This document shows positions 42,783 through 50,074 of a DNA stretch of 64,000 nucleotides, piece by piece. The position numbers were made by a program, and so were the translations under genes. A model generated the notes under the pieces. It saw only the letters and a program-made list of their open reading frames with translations. It made no database searches and was not told where the DNA came from. The stretch comes from SB11 sp965222995 (GTDB taxonomy: Bacteria > Bacteroidota > Bacteroidia > UBA8524), in assembly GCA_965222995.1 (NCBI GenBank), contig OZ244977.1, positions 62,001-126,000 of the forward strand, given 5' to 3'. How positions within the stretch are numbered: the first letter of the stretch is position 1; each line of letters opens with the position of its first letter.

Positions 42783-43495
42783 GCTAAACACCGTTTATAC
42801 ATTTGCACGGTATTATTCAAGCCTAAATAAATAGCATCACATATAAGGGCATGCCCAATTGAAACCTCTAATAAGTTGGGTATGTTTTGGTAAAAGTATT
42901 TTAGATTGTTCAAATCTAAATCGTGCCCGGCATTAATGCCAATACCTAAATCGTTAGCCAAAATTGCTGCTTGTACGTAAGGTTCAATAGCTTTTTCCTT
43001 GTTGTCAGCATAGCCACTTGCATAGCTTTCTGTGTATAACTCTATTCTATCCGTACCTGTAGCTTTTGCCCCTTCAATCATCTCTAATACCGGGTCAACA
43101 AAAATAGAAGTACGTATACCTGCGCTTTTAAACTTAGCTATAGTATCAATCAAATAATCTCTATGTGCTATTGTATCCCAACCTTGATTACTGGTAAGCG
43201 TGTTTTCAGCATCAGGCACAAGTGTTACTTGTGTGGGCTTTACTTCCAACACTAAATCTACAAACTTTTGTGTGCGGGGGTTACCCTCAATATTATACTC
43301 GGTTTTTACTATCTCTTTTAGTTCTCTGGCATCTGTATAACGAATATGTCTCTCATCAGGGCGGGGGTGAACTGTTATACCATCAGCCCCAAATTTCTCA
43401 CAATCAATAGCTGCTTGTATAACATCAGGATTATTTCCACCTCTGGCATTTCGCAAGGTGGCAAACTTATTTATGTTTACACTAAGTTTAGTCAT
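42779..43495 (-). CDS. pdxJ: Pyridoxine 5'-phosphate synthase PdxJ
   Basis: A 238-residue TIM-barrel enzyme that condenses 3-amino-2-oxopropyl phosphate with 1-deoxyxylulose 5-phosphate in vitamin B6 synthesis. 'KLSVNINKFATLRNARGGNNPD' (read in parts at the start), 'GADGITVHPRPDERHI' and 'GIGINAGHDLDLNNL' are family motifs with the catalytic Glu/His in place. It is monocistronic, with its own upstream region shared with the hybrid kinase. Confidence 0.96.
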   Translation of the reverse strand: MTKLSVNINKFATLRNARGGNNPDVIQAAIDCEKFGADGITVHPRPDERHIRYTDARELKEIVKTEYNIEGNPRTQKFVDLVLEVKPTQVTLVPDAENTLTSNQGWDTIAHRDYLIDTIAKFKSAGIRTSIFVDPVLEMIEGAKATGTDRIELYTESYASGYADNKEKAIEPYVQAAILANDLGIGINAGHDLDLNNLKYFYQNIPNLLEVSIGHALICDAIYLGLNNTVQMYKRCLA

Positions 43496-43611
43496 TGATT
43501 ATTAACGATTTAAAAATTATGGGTAAAACTAATGGCTGCAAATAACGCCTACAGAATGCTATATATAAAGAAATATGGCATTAAAATGTTTACTTTGAAG
43601 CTATTTCACTA

Positions 43612-46077
43612 GTGCGGAAAGTTTTAGCCATACTAATCACAATAGCACTAACATGGGCAGGGTGTAACCAGCAAAATAACCATCAAACTACCCCGAACTT
43701 TGCTCAAGAGTTAGATTCGCTATCGGATAAGGCATTTGAATTGCAATACAATGATGCATTTGCCTGCGACAGTATTGCCCAAATTATTTATGATAGATCT
43801 AGGGCTAATAATTATAAAAAAGGTATAGCAAACGCTTGGTTTTTGAAAAGCTCGGCTCAACAACAATTAGGGAATTATGACTCGGCGATAGCATTTGCTT
43901 TTAAAAGTCTTACTGTTTTTACTGAGATTGGAGATAAGAAAGGGCAGGCGCGCGTTTATAACGATTTGGGTATTGACTATGACTTTAAAGCAGACTATTC
44001 TGAGGCTGTAGAAAATTACTTAAAAGCTCTAAAAATATTTGAAGAACTTAATGATACCAAAGGGATTTCTAATGCCCTAAACAACATTGGCTTGGTATAC
44101 CAAAACCAAAAAAACTTAAACGAAGCAAGAACTTATCATCAAAGAGCCTTAACTATAGCAAAACAAAATAACCTAGATGGTCCTAAGTTTAATGCTATGA
44201 ATAGTTTAGGCAGTGTATTTATGGCTTTAGGCGATTATGATTCTGCCCTATTTTATCATCAAAATGTTTTAGAAGCCGATTTACAATCTGGTAATAAATC
44301 TTATATCTCCTACTCCTATAATAACGTTGGTGAAGCCTATCTTAATAAAAAGGAGTTTGACTTAGCAATCTTATTTTTTGAAAAATCTAAAAAACTTAAA
44401 GAAGAACTAGGCAATCAAAGGGCACTTGCTAATACTTTACTAAACTTGGGTGATGCTTATATAGGTCTTAAAGACTATGAAACTGCAAAAAAATATTTAC
44501 ACGATGGACTTATAATTACCAATAAGCTTGATTTACCTGAGAAGAGGCAAGAGTTTTTTGAACAATTACATAGAGTAGCTTATGAGAAAGGGAACTACAA
44601 GCAGGCGTTAGTTTATTACAAGCAAGTAGAAAAAATTAAAAGTACTATTAGCCATGATAAGGAAATGGCAGAGATAAGTCGCCTTGAAAAGAACTATGAG
44701 GTAGAGAAAGCACAACGCATAATCTCAGAAACTGAAAGTGGGGCAAAAATTAACAAGCAATTGGCTCTGTTATATGGTAGTTTAGCTATAATACTTTTTA
44801 TAGTAGTTGGCTCACTAACCTATAGTTACTACCAAAAAAAGAAAACCAATAATACTCTTATTCAGTATCAGGAAACATTAGAGCACAAAAACAAAGAGCT
44901 TGAAGAAAAAAATGCCGTTGTGTTAGCGCAGAAAAAAGAGCTGGAATCAGCATTGGCAGCTCGTTCACGGTTTCTTTCTTTCATGAGTCATGAAATCCGT
45001 ACACCGCTTAATGGTATAACCGGGTTGGTTGATTTGTTGTTGGCAATGCCTATGATGCCTGACCAAAAAGAGTACATGGATGCCTTGAAACAATCAGCAG
45101 ATAATTTACTGCTATTACTTAATAATATTTTAGATTTAAGCAGATTAGAGGCAGGAAAAATTGAACTTGAAAAAAGAAATTTAAACCTAAAAAAATTACT
45201 CGAAAATCAAGAAACACTGTTTAAAGCGAGCGCACTACTTAAAGAAGTAGATTTAACACTTGAAGTTGATGAGGATATACCCAAAAATTTAAACGGCGAC
45301 GGATATAGAATAACGCAAATAATAGCCAACCTGGTTAATAATGCTATTAAGTTTACCCGAAAAGGGTGGGTAAAATTAGAGTGTTTACATATAAAAGAAG
45401 AAAACAACCTGCACACAATAAAATTTGCAGTAAAAGATAACGGTATCGGAATTTCAAAAGAAAAGCTGAAGAGTATTGTTGAACCGTTTTCTCAGGCTGA
45501 GGCCCATACCACAAGAAAATATGGAGGAACTGGTTTAGGGTTGGCAATTGTACAGCTTCTATTAGATGCAATGGATAGTACTTTAGAAATAGAAAGTGAG
45601 CCCCAAAAAGGTAGTATCTTTTCTTTTCAATTAGTATTACCTTCTTATGAAACACCTATATTGGCAGAAGGTCAAAATGGGATTGCCAAAAACGATATTG
45701 AAAAAATTAAGGGGAAAACAGTTTTAGTTGTTGAAGATAATACCACAAACATATTAGTAATAACTAAAGTACTGGCAAGCTGGCAAATTGAGTATGATGT
45801 GGCAGATGATGGCTTTAAGGCTATTGAGTATGCTAATGAGAAAAAGTATGATGTTATACTAATGGATTTGCACTTGCCCAAAATAACAGGCTACGAAACA
45901 GCGCAGCGTATAAAAACGGTAGATAATATTAATAAGGAAACACCCATACTAGCAATAACTGCAGCTGATGAAAGTGAGATAGAGCAACACCCGCAAAGGC
46001 ATTTTCTTGACAGGGTAATGTTTAAACCCGTACAAACCCAAATATTGCTGGACAATATTAATAAACTCACAACATAA
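43612..46077 (+). CDS. TPR-containing hybrid sensor histidine kinase/response regulator
   Basis: An 821-residue protein with a GTG start. The N-terminus has a lipobox-like 'LTWAGCNQQ' (C18). A periplasmic sensor of about seven TPR repeats follows (residues ~75-345; for example 'ISNALNNIGLVYQNQKNLNEA'), then one membrane helix (384-408) and a coiled coil. HisKA has H460 in 'FMSHEIRTPLNGI'. HATPase has 'IANLVNNAIKFT' and 'YGGTGLGLAIVQ'. A C-terminal receiver has D752 in 'ILMDLHLPKITG'. The receiver end is short (RHFLDRVMFKPVQ). No DNA-binding output domain is present, so the phosphate probably passes on through an unlinked phosphotransfer protein or response regulator. Confidence 0.93.
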   Translation: MRKVLAILITIALTWAGCNQQNNHQTTPNFAQELDSLSDKAFELQYNDAFACDSIAQIIYDRSRANNYKKGIANAWFLKSSAQQQLGNYDSAIAFAFKSLTVFTEIGDKKGQARVYNDLGIDYDFKADYSEAVENYLKALKIFEELNDTKGISNALNNIGLVYQNQKNLNEARTYHQRALTIAKQNNLDGPKFNAMNSLGSVFMALGDYDSALFYHQNVLEADLQSGNKSYISYSYNNVGEAYLNKKEFDLAILFFEKSKKLKEELGNQRALANTLLNLGDAYIGLKDYETAKKYLHDGLIITNKLDLPEKRQEFFEQLHRVAYEKGNYKQALVYYKQVEKIKSTISHDKEMAEISRLEKNYEVEKAQRIISETESGAKINKQLALLYGSLAIILFIVVGSLTYSYYQKKKTNNTLIQYQETLEHKNKELEEKNAVVLAQKKELESALAARSRFLSFMSHEIRTPLNGITGLVDLLLAMPMMPDQKEYMDALKQSADNLLLLLNNILDLSRLEAGKIELEKRNLNLKKLLENQETLFKASALLKEVDLTLEVDEDIPKNLNGDGYRITQIIANLVNNAIKFTRKGWVKLECLHIKEENNLHTIKFAVKDNGIGISKEKLKSIVEPFSQAEAHTTRKYGGTGLGLAIVQLLLDAMDSTLEIESEPQKGSIFSFQLVLPSYETPILAEGQNGIAKNDIEKIKGKTVLVVEDNTTNILVITKVLASWQIEYDVADDGFKAIEYANEKKYDVILMDLHLPKITGYETAQRIKTVDNINKETPILAITAADESEIEQHPQRHFLDRVMFKPVQTQILLDNINKLTT

Positions 46078-46108
46078 AAAAAGCCCCTCGAAAATTATCG
46101 AGAGGCTT
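46074..46108 (-). terminator. Rho-independent terminator after ahcY
   Basis: AAGCCCCTCGA and TCGAGAGGCTT form an 11-bp stem with one mismatch around AAATTA. On the minus strand it is followed by a run of T, so it serves ahcY. The hybrid kinase stop codon overlaps the T-run. Confidence 0.8.
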
Positions 46109-46132
46109 ATAGTATTTAATAAAGATACTTAA

Positions 46133-47446
46133 TTAGTATCTGTAGGCTTCTGTTTTAAATGGTCCTTCTACAGGTACACCAATATAATCAGCTTGTTCTT
46201 GGTCTAACTTCTCAAGTTTAGCACCAACATGCTCTAAGTGTAAAGCAGCTACTTTCTCATCCAAATGGCGAGGCAATACATACACTTTGTTCTCATACTT
46301 ATCATTGTTATTCCATAACTCAATTTGTGCTAACGTTTGGTTAGTAAAAGAGTTACTCATTACAAATGATGGGTGACCTGTTGCACATCCTAAGTTTACT
46401 AAACGTCCCTCGGCAAGAACTATAAGTTCATTACCATCAACATTGTAAACATCAACTTGTGGCTTGATGGTATATTTAGTATCTCCATAAGTACCATTCA
46501 ACCAAGCCATGTCTATCTCATTATCAAAGTGCCCAATGTTACAAACAATAGTCTTATCGTTCATAGCTTTAAAATGGCGTTCTTTAATAATGTTGAAATT
46601 ACCTGTAGCGGTAACTACTATGTTAGCTTCTTTCACAGCTTCGTCCATTGGTTTCACTTCAAAACCGTCCATTGCCGCTTGCAAAGCACAAATAGGGTCA
46701 ATTTCAGTAACCAATACACGCGCACCCGCTCCACGTAAAGAAGCAGCAGAACCTTTTCCTACATCACCATACCCTGCAACAACAGCAACTTTACCTGCCA
46801 TCATCACATCAGTAGCACGGCGTATAGCATCTACTAAACTTTCTTTACATCCGTATTTATTATCAAATTTAGATTTTGTTACAGAGTCGTTTACGTTTAT
46901 GGCCGGTACGGGTAAAGTTCCTGCACGCATACGGTCGTTCAAACGTAATACACCGGTAGTAGTTTCTTCACTAATACCTTTAATACCTTTAGCAAGCTCA
47001 GGGTTCTTATCCAAGATTAGGTTGGTAAGGTCTCCACCATCGTCCAAAATCATGTTCAATGGTTGTCTGTCTTCACCAAAGTAAAGGGTCTGTTCAATAC
47101 ACCACTCATACTCTTCTTCTGTCATACCTTTCCAGGCATACACAGGGATACCCGCAGCAGCTATAGCAGCAGCAGCTTGGTCTTGAGTTGAGAAAATGTT
47201 ACAAGAAGACCATGTTACATCAGCACCTAACTCTACAAGAGTTTCAATAAGTACTGCTGTTTGAATAGTCATGTGTAAGCAACCCGCAATGCGAGCGCCT
47301 TTTAGTGGTTTTTGTGCTCCGTATTCTTTACGAAGTGCCATTAATCCGGGCATTTCTGCCTCTGCCAAATTAATTTCTTTACGGCCCCACTCGGCCAACG
47401 AGATGTCTTTCACCTTATAAGGAAGGTGGGTGGTTTTTACAGTCAT
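46133..47446 (-). CDS. ahcY: Adenosylhomocysteinase
   Basis: A 437-residue NAD-dependent hydrolase that splits S-adenosylhomocysteine into adenosine and homocysteine. Family motifs include 'GARIAGCLHMTIQTAVL', 'WSSCNIFSTQDQAAAAIA', 'GKVAVVAGYGDVGKGSA' (NAD binding) and 'NCGH'-equivalent 'CNIGHFDNEID'. The C-terminal 'PFKTEAYRY' is also diagnostic. A perfect -7 box lies 29 bp upstream. No SAH riboswitch was recognised in its leader. Confidence 0.97.
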   Translation of the reverse strand: MTVKTTHLPYKVKDISLAEWGRKEINLAEAEMPGLMALRKEYGAQKPLKGARIAGCLHMTIQTAVLIETLVELGADVTWSSCNIFSTQDQAAAAIAAAGIPVYAWKGMTEEEYEWCIEQTLYFGEDRQPLNMILDDGGDLTNLILDKNPELAKGIKGISEETTTGVLRLNDRMRAGTLPVPAINVNDSVTKSKFDNKYGCKESLVDAIRRATDVMMAGKVAVVAGYGDVGKGSAASLRGAGARVLVTEIDPICALQAAMDGFEVKPMDEAVKEANIVVTATGNFNIIKERHFKAMNDKTIVCNIGHFDNEIDMAWLNGTYGDTKYTIKPQVDVYNVDGNELIVLAEGRLVNLGCATGHPSFVMSNSFTNQTLAQIELWNNNDKYENKVYVLPRHLDEKVAALHLEHVGAKLEKLDQEQADYIGVPVEGPFKTEAYRY

Positions 47447-47474
47447 TTAAAGTTTATTAATTTTTAAGATTTTG

Positions 47475-47482
47475 CAAAGGTA
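47475..47482 (-). promoter_or_regulatory. -7 promoter box of ahcY
   Basis: On the minus strand TACCTTTG matches TAnnTTTG exactly, 28 bp before the ATG, with TTTA 19 nt further upstream in the -33 position. Confidence 0.55.
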
Positions 47483-47525
47483 TAAACAAATCTGCTCAAA
47501 GTAAAGTTTGTTTCACCTTTAGTTC

Positions 47526-47575
47526 TGCCATATAGACGGCATTTCAGCCACAAAAAGTTGCCTGAACCTTTGGCA
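47526..47575. promoter_or_regulatory. Two TGCC...GGCA inverted repeats between ahcY and the bacilliredoxin gene
   Basis: TGCC-N8-GGCA at 47526-47541 and TGCC-N9-GGCA at 47559-47575 lie in the shared upstream region of two divergent genes. They may be binding sites of one regulator; the arms are short, so this is tentative. Confidence 0.3.
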
Positions 47576-47596
47576 TGGTTTTGTGTTAATTGATAT

Positions 47597-47604
47597 TAAA
47601 TTTG
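47597..47604 (+). promoter_or_regulatory. -7 promoter box candidate of the bacilliredoxin gene
   Basis: TAAATTTG matches TAnnTTTG, 41 bp before the ATG. No -33 TTTG is found at the usual spacing. Confidence 0.4.
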
Positions 47605-47645
47605 CAACAGTATTTCAAAAAAAGAATTAGAAAGAATAAACAATT

Positions 47646-48065
47646 ATGGCATCATATCCAGAAATGTTAGTTGCGCCTATGCGCAAAGAACTTACCGATA
47701 ACGGTTTTACTGAACTTAAAACCCCAGAAGAAGTAACCAATGCAATAGACACTAATAGCGATACTGCTTTGGTGGTAGTAAACTCTGTATGCGGTTGTGC
47801 AGCAGGTACTGCACGTCCGGGGGTATTGGCATCGCTTAAAGGTGATAAAAAGCCTGTTAACCTATATACTGTGTTTGCAGGTATGGAAGCAGAGGCAGTA
47901 AACAAAGCACGTGAATACTTTGCACCTTATCCGCCATCATCCCCTGCAGTAGCCTTGTTTAAAGGTGATGAGTTGGTACATTTTGTAGAGCGTCATCATA
48001 TTGAAGGGCGTACGGCAGAAATGATTTCAGACCATTTAGGCAAAGTGTACGAAGAATATTGCTAG
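47646..48065 (+). CDS. BrxA/BrxB family bacilliredoxin
   Basis: A 139-residue thioredoxin-like protein of the YphP/YqiW family. The active site is C49-G-C51 in 'VVVNSVCGCAAGTARPG', and the typical ending 'EMISDHLGKVYEEYC' carries a last-residue cysteine. In Firmicutes these enzymes remove bacillithiol from oxidised proteins; the thiol used here is not known. A strong hairpin follows the stop. The last ~45 bp are repeated in the same orientation at 54410-54457. Confidence 0.93.
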   Translation: MASYPEMLVAPMRKELTDNGFTELKTPEEVTNAIDTNSDTALVVVNSVCGCAAGTARPGVLASLKGDKKPVNLYTVFAGMEAEAVNKAREYFAPYPPSSPAVALFKGDELVHFVERHHIEGRTAEMISDHLGKVYEEYC

Positions 48066-48077
48066 GCATACTACCTG

Positions 48078-48126
48078 CTATTAGCTACTATAAAAAGCTA
48101 TAGTAGCTAATAGTACAATTTTTTTG
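48078..48126 (+). terminator. Terminator of the bacilliredoxin gene
   Basis: A 15-bp perfect stem, CTATTAGCTACTATA with its reverse complement, around AAAAGC, followed by TACAATTTTTTT. The tail runs into the 3' end of the convergent ArsR gene (stop at 48107). Confidence 0.8.
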
Positions 48127-48442
48127 AATCCTTTTTTTTGGCAAGATGCTTTTCTAATCCCTCTAATTTAGATTGCCAGAATTTCTCCAGTTTTATAATA
48201 TAGTCTTCTATTTCTTTAAGAGCTTCGAGCTGAATATAGCAGTTGCGCTGTCTTCCGTCCCCCTCATCAGTTTTAATGCTTATAAGATTACTATCCGAAA
48301 GGAGTTTGATATGTTTAGATACAGCAGGGCGTGACATATTAAATTGCTCAGAAATTCTGTTTACACTTTCCGGCTGCTTTGCTATCATTAGCAAAATTTC
48401 TCTTCGTGTAGGGTCTGCTATTGCTTTAAATACATCATTCAT
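48107..48442 (-). CDS. ArsR-family transcriptional regulator
   Basis: A 111-residue winged-helix regulator. 'FKAIADPTRREILLMIA' at the start, the recognition helix 'MSRPAVSKHIKLLSDSNL' and a wing 'GDGRQRNCYIQ' are typical of the ArsR subgroup paired with SRPBCC proteins. No metal-binding CxC motif is seen, so it probably does not sense metals. Last of three genes that overlap by 8 bp each; it probably represses the operon through the sites at 49066-49107. Confidence 0.92.
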   Translation of the reverse strand: MNDVFKAIADPTRREILLMIAKQPESVNRISEQFNMSRPAVSKHIKLLSDSNLISIKTDEGDGRQRNCYIQLEALKEIEDYIIKLEKFWQSKLEGLEKHLAKKKDSKKLYY

Positions 48443-48851
48443 TTTCTAGATTATTTTCAAGGCGTACTTTAATAATTTTCTTCCATCCATTTGTGAGAAT
48501 CTTCTTAACAATTAGGTTACTTAAAGAATTTTTAAAACCACTATGCTCTAGCTCTAACCTAGTTTTCTTGCCTTCATCTGCTAGCCTAAAAGTTACCATA
48601 GTATCTTTAAGTGGTCCGCCACTCCAACTATACGTTAGCAGTTCTTTTTCCTTAATATCTATAACCTTACAGTTCACTACTCCCGAAAAACCTATAGAAG
48701 ATTTTGTTTTAAATTGAAATTCATGTCCGATTTTAGGAATAAAATTATTAGGCATTAACCATTCACTTAAAGCATTCTGATTGGTTAGTGCTTCCCAAAC
48801 ATCATCAATCTGCGCATCAAAAACATGCGTTAGTTTAATAGATTTAGCCAT
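48435..48851 (-). CDS. SRPBCC/AHSA1 domain protein
   Basis: A 138-residue START-like fold of the AHSA1 family: 'LTHVFDAQIDDVWEALTNQNALSEWLMPN' in parts at the N-terminus, central 'LLTYSWSGGPLKDTMVTFRL' and a long C-terminal helix. Such proteins bind hydrophobic ligands or act on chaperones, and they are commonly co-encoded with ArsR regulators. It overlaps both neighbours by 8 bp. The ligand is unknown. Confidence 0.9.
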   Translation of the reverse strand: MAKSIKLTHVFDAQIDDVWEALTNQNALSEWLMPNNFIPKIGHEFQFKTKSSIGFSGVVNCKVIDIKEKELLTYSWSGGPLKDTMVTFRLADEGKKTRLELEHSGFKNSLSNLIVKKILTNGWKKIIKVRLENNLENE

Positions 48852-49056
48852 TTAATTCTGTTTTATAGTGTTTATAGATAGTTTGAGCTTGAAAATGCCC
48901 TAGACCATTTTCTTCTTTCAAAAACTTAATTATCTCCTTCTTTTCAGCCGAAGTGCTAGCTCTAAGAGCTTCAATCCATTCTCCCAAAGACTTGCCTGTT
49001 TTATCTTTTAAATTACGCACTATAGCATCATTCATTTCCTGTGGTGATAATCCCAT
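48844..49056 (-). CDS. DUF4287 domain-containing protein
   Basis: A 70-residue protein. 'KTGKSLGEWIEAL' and the closing 'GHFQAQTIYKHYK' are the DUF4287 pattern, usually found fused to or next to DUF5655 or AHSA1 proteins. First gene of the minus-strand trio DUF4287-AHSA1-ArsR; function unknown. Confidence 0.88.
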   Translation of the reverse strand: MGLSPQEMNDAIVRNLKDKTGKSLGEWIEALRASTSAEKKEIIKFLKEENGLGHFQAQTIYKHYKTELNG

Positions 49057-49065
49057 TTCAATAAT

Positions 49066-49107
49066 GTAACTTTTTGATTACCCAAATATATGAAACTTTT
49101 TGGTTAC
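49066..49107. promoter_or_regulatory. Two operator-like imperfect inverted repeats of the ArsR operon
   Basis: GTAACTTTTTGATTAC (49066-49081) and GAAACTTTTTGGTTAC (49092-49107) are related 16-mers 26 bp apart. Each is a degenerate GTAAC/GTTAC inverted repeat. The second lies wholly in the spacer between the -33 and -7 boxes, the first over the expected transcription start. Autorepression by the ArsR protein is the likely meaning. Confidence 0.6.
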
Positions 49108-49112
49108 TCAAA
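49083..49112 (-). promoter_or_regulatory. Promoter of the DUF4287-AHSA1-ArsR operon
   Basis: On the minus strand TTTG (49112-49109), an 18-nt spacer and TATATTTG (49090-49083) match the Bacteroidota consensus TTTG-N18/19-TAnnTTTG without mismatch. The ATG of the first gene is at 49056. Confidence 0.75.
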
Positions 49113-49140
49113 TTGTATTTAACAAATAATCCCCATATTC

Positions 49141-49170
49141 TATGTTTAATACTGCAAAAACTTATATTTG
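49141..49170 (+). promoter_or_regulatory. Promoter of the lipoprotein gene at 49191
   Basis: TATATTTG at 49163-49170 is a perfect -7 box. TATG, 18 nt upstream, is a one-mismatch -33 box. The ATG follows 20 nt downstream. Confidence 0.6.
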
Positions 49171-49190
49171 GTAAAACAAGCCCACTATAA

Positions 49191-49997
49191 ATGAGCAAGC
49201 TATATACTATTGCTAAACCTAATAGAGTAGTTATTATACTTAGCCTTTTGATAATTGCATCATGCAAAAAGAATGAGGATAATAATTCACCAACATCTTC
49301 AGAGCAAGTGCCTACATTAAATACACTTCCTGTAAAAGAAATAACAATAAAATCTGCCAAAATTGGTGGTACTGTATCAAATATTGGAAGCTCAGCCGTT
49401 AGTGAGCGTGGAATATGCTGGAGCACATTGCCCAATCCTAATATTAATAATAGTGTAATGAAATCAGGGACAGGTGAGGGCAGCTTTGAGGTTACAATAG
49501 AGGGGCTTAATAAAGGCACTAAATATTATGTAAGGGCTTATGCAAAAAACAATGCCGGAGTAGGGTATGGCAATGAGTTGGAGTTTACCACAACTAACCT
49601 AGAAAGTGTACAAGTAAACGGCTATACTCTATACATTCACCCTTCAAACTCAGGTAATTTTGCTTGGGGCAAGAATAACGAAACAACAGGAGCCACTAAC
49701 CTTAATGACGGTAGAGCAAATACAGATATAATAAGCCAACTAAATGGAAGCTATGCTGCTAAAATTTGTAGCGATTTGGTATCAGAAGGGTTTAGCGACT
49801 GGTACCTCCCTGCAAGAAATGAAATGGAAGCTATAAAGCAAAATGCATCTAACCTTAGTAGTGTGCCTTCAGGTCAATATTGGACTAGCACCGAAGCCTC
49901 TGCACAAACCGCCTTTTGGACAACTTTCGTATCAGGTCCCCCACCTAATAATATAAAAACAGCTACAGCAACTTGTAGGTGTGTTAGAAGAGATTAG
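49191..49997 (+). CDS. Lipoprotein with FN3-like domain and DUF1566-like C-terminal domain
   Basis: A 268-residue protein. It has a signal peptide with lipobox 'IIASCKKNE' (C25) and a fibronectin-like domain (about 40-135, with 'GICWSTLPNPNI' and 'GTKYYVRAYAKNNAGVGYG'). The C-terminal domain (about 140-268) has 'SDWYLPARNEMEAI', 'GQYWTSTEASAQTAFWT' and final 'CRCVRRD'. This is the DUF1566/FISUMP type found on Bacteroidota surface lipoproteins. The role is unknown; a binding function is likely from the domains. Confidence 0.85.
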   Translation: MSKLYTIAKPNRVVIILSLLIIASCKKNEDNNSPTSSEQVPTLNTLPVKEITIKSAKIGGTVSNIGSSAVSERGICWSTLPNPNINNSVMKSGTGEGSFEVTIEGLNKGTKYYVRAYAKNNAGVGYGNELEFTTTNLESVQVNGYTLYIHPSNSGNFAWGKNNETTGATNLNDGRANTDIISQLNGSYAAKICSDLVSEGFSDWYLPARNEMEAIKQNASNLSSVPSGQYWTSTEASAQTAFWTTFVSGPPPNNIKTATATCRCVRRD

Positions 49998-50074
49998 TTA
50001 TAAAGGCTGCCTATTTAACCGTTTAATTGATTGGTAAGCAACCAATTTGTATATTAATGGCTGTTTTCTAATCT

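Noticed and set aside
46509..47084. A 191-codon open frame on the plus strand
   Set aside because: It lies wholly antisense to ahcY, whose protein is fully conserved; the frame is a by-product of ahcY codon use.
47570..47590. TTGGCATGGTTTTGTG as a sigma-54 promoter before the bacilliredoxin gene
   Set aside because: The -12 part does not match TTGC at the required distance, and a TAnnTTTG box is present nearby.
47447..47645. A possible SAH riboswitch in the ahcY leader
   Set aside because: The leader downstream of the -7 box is only about 25 nt, too short for a riboswitch, and no matching stem pattern was seen.
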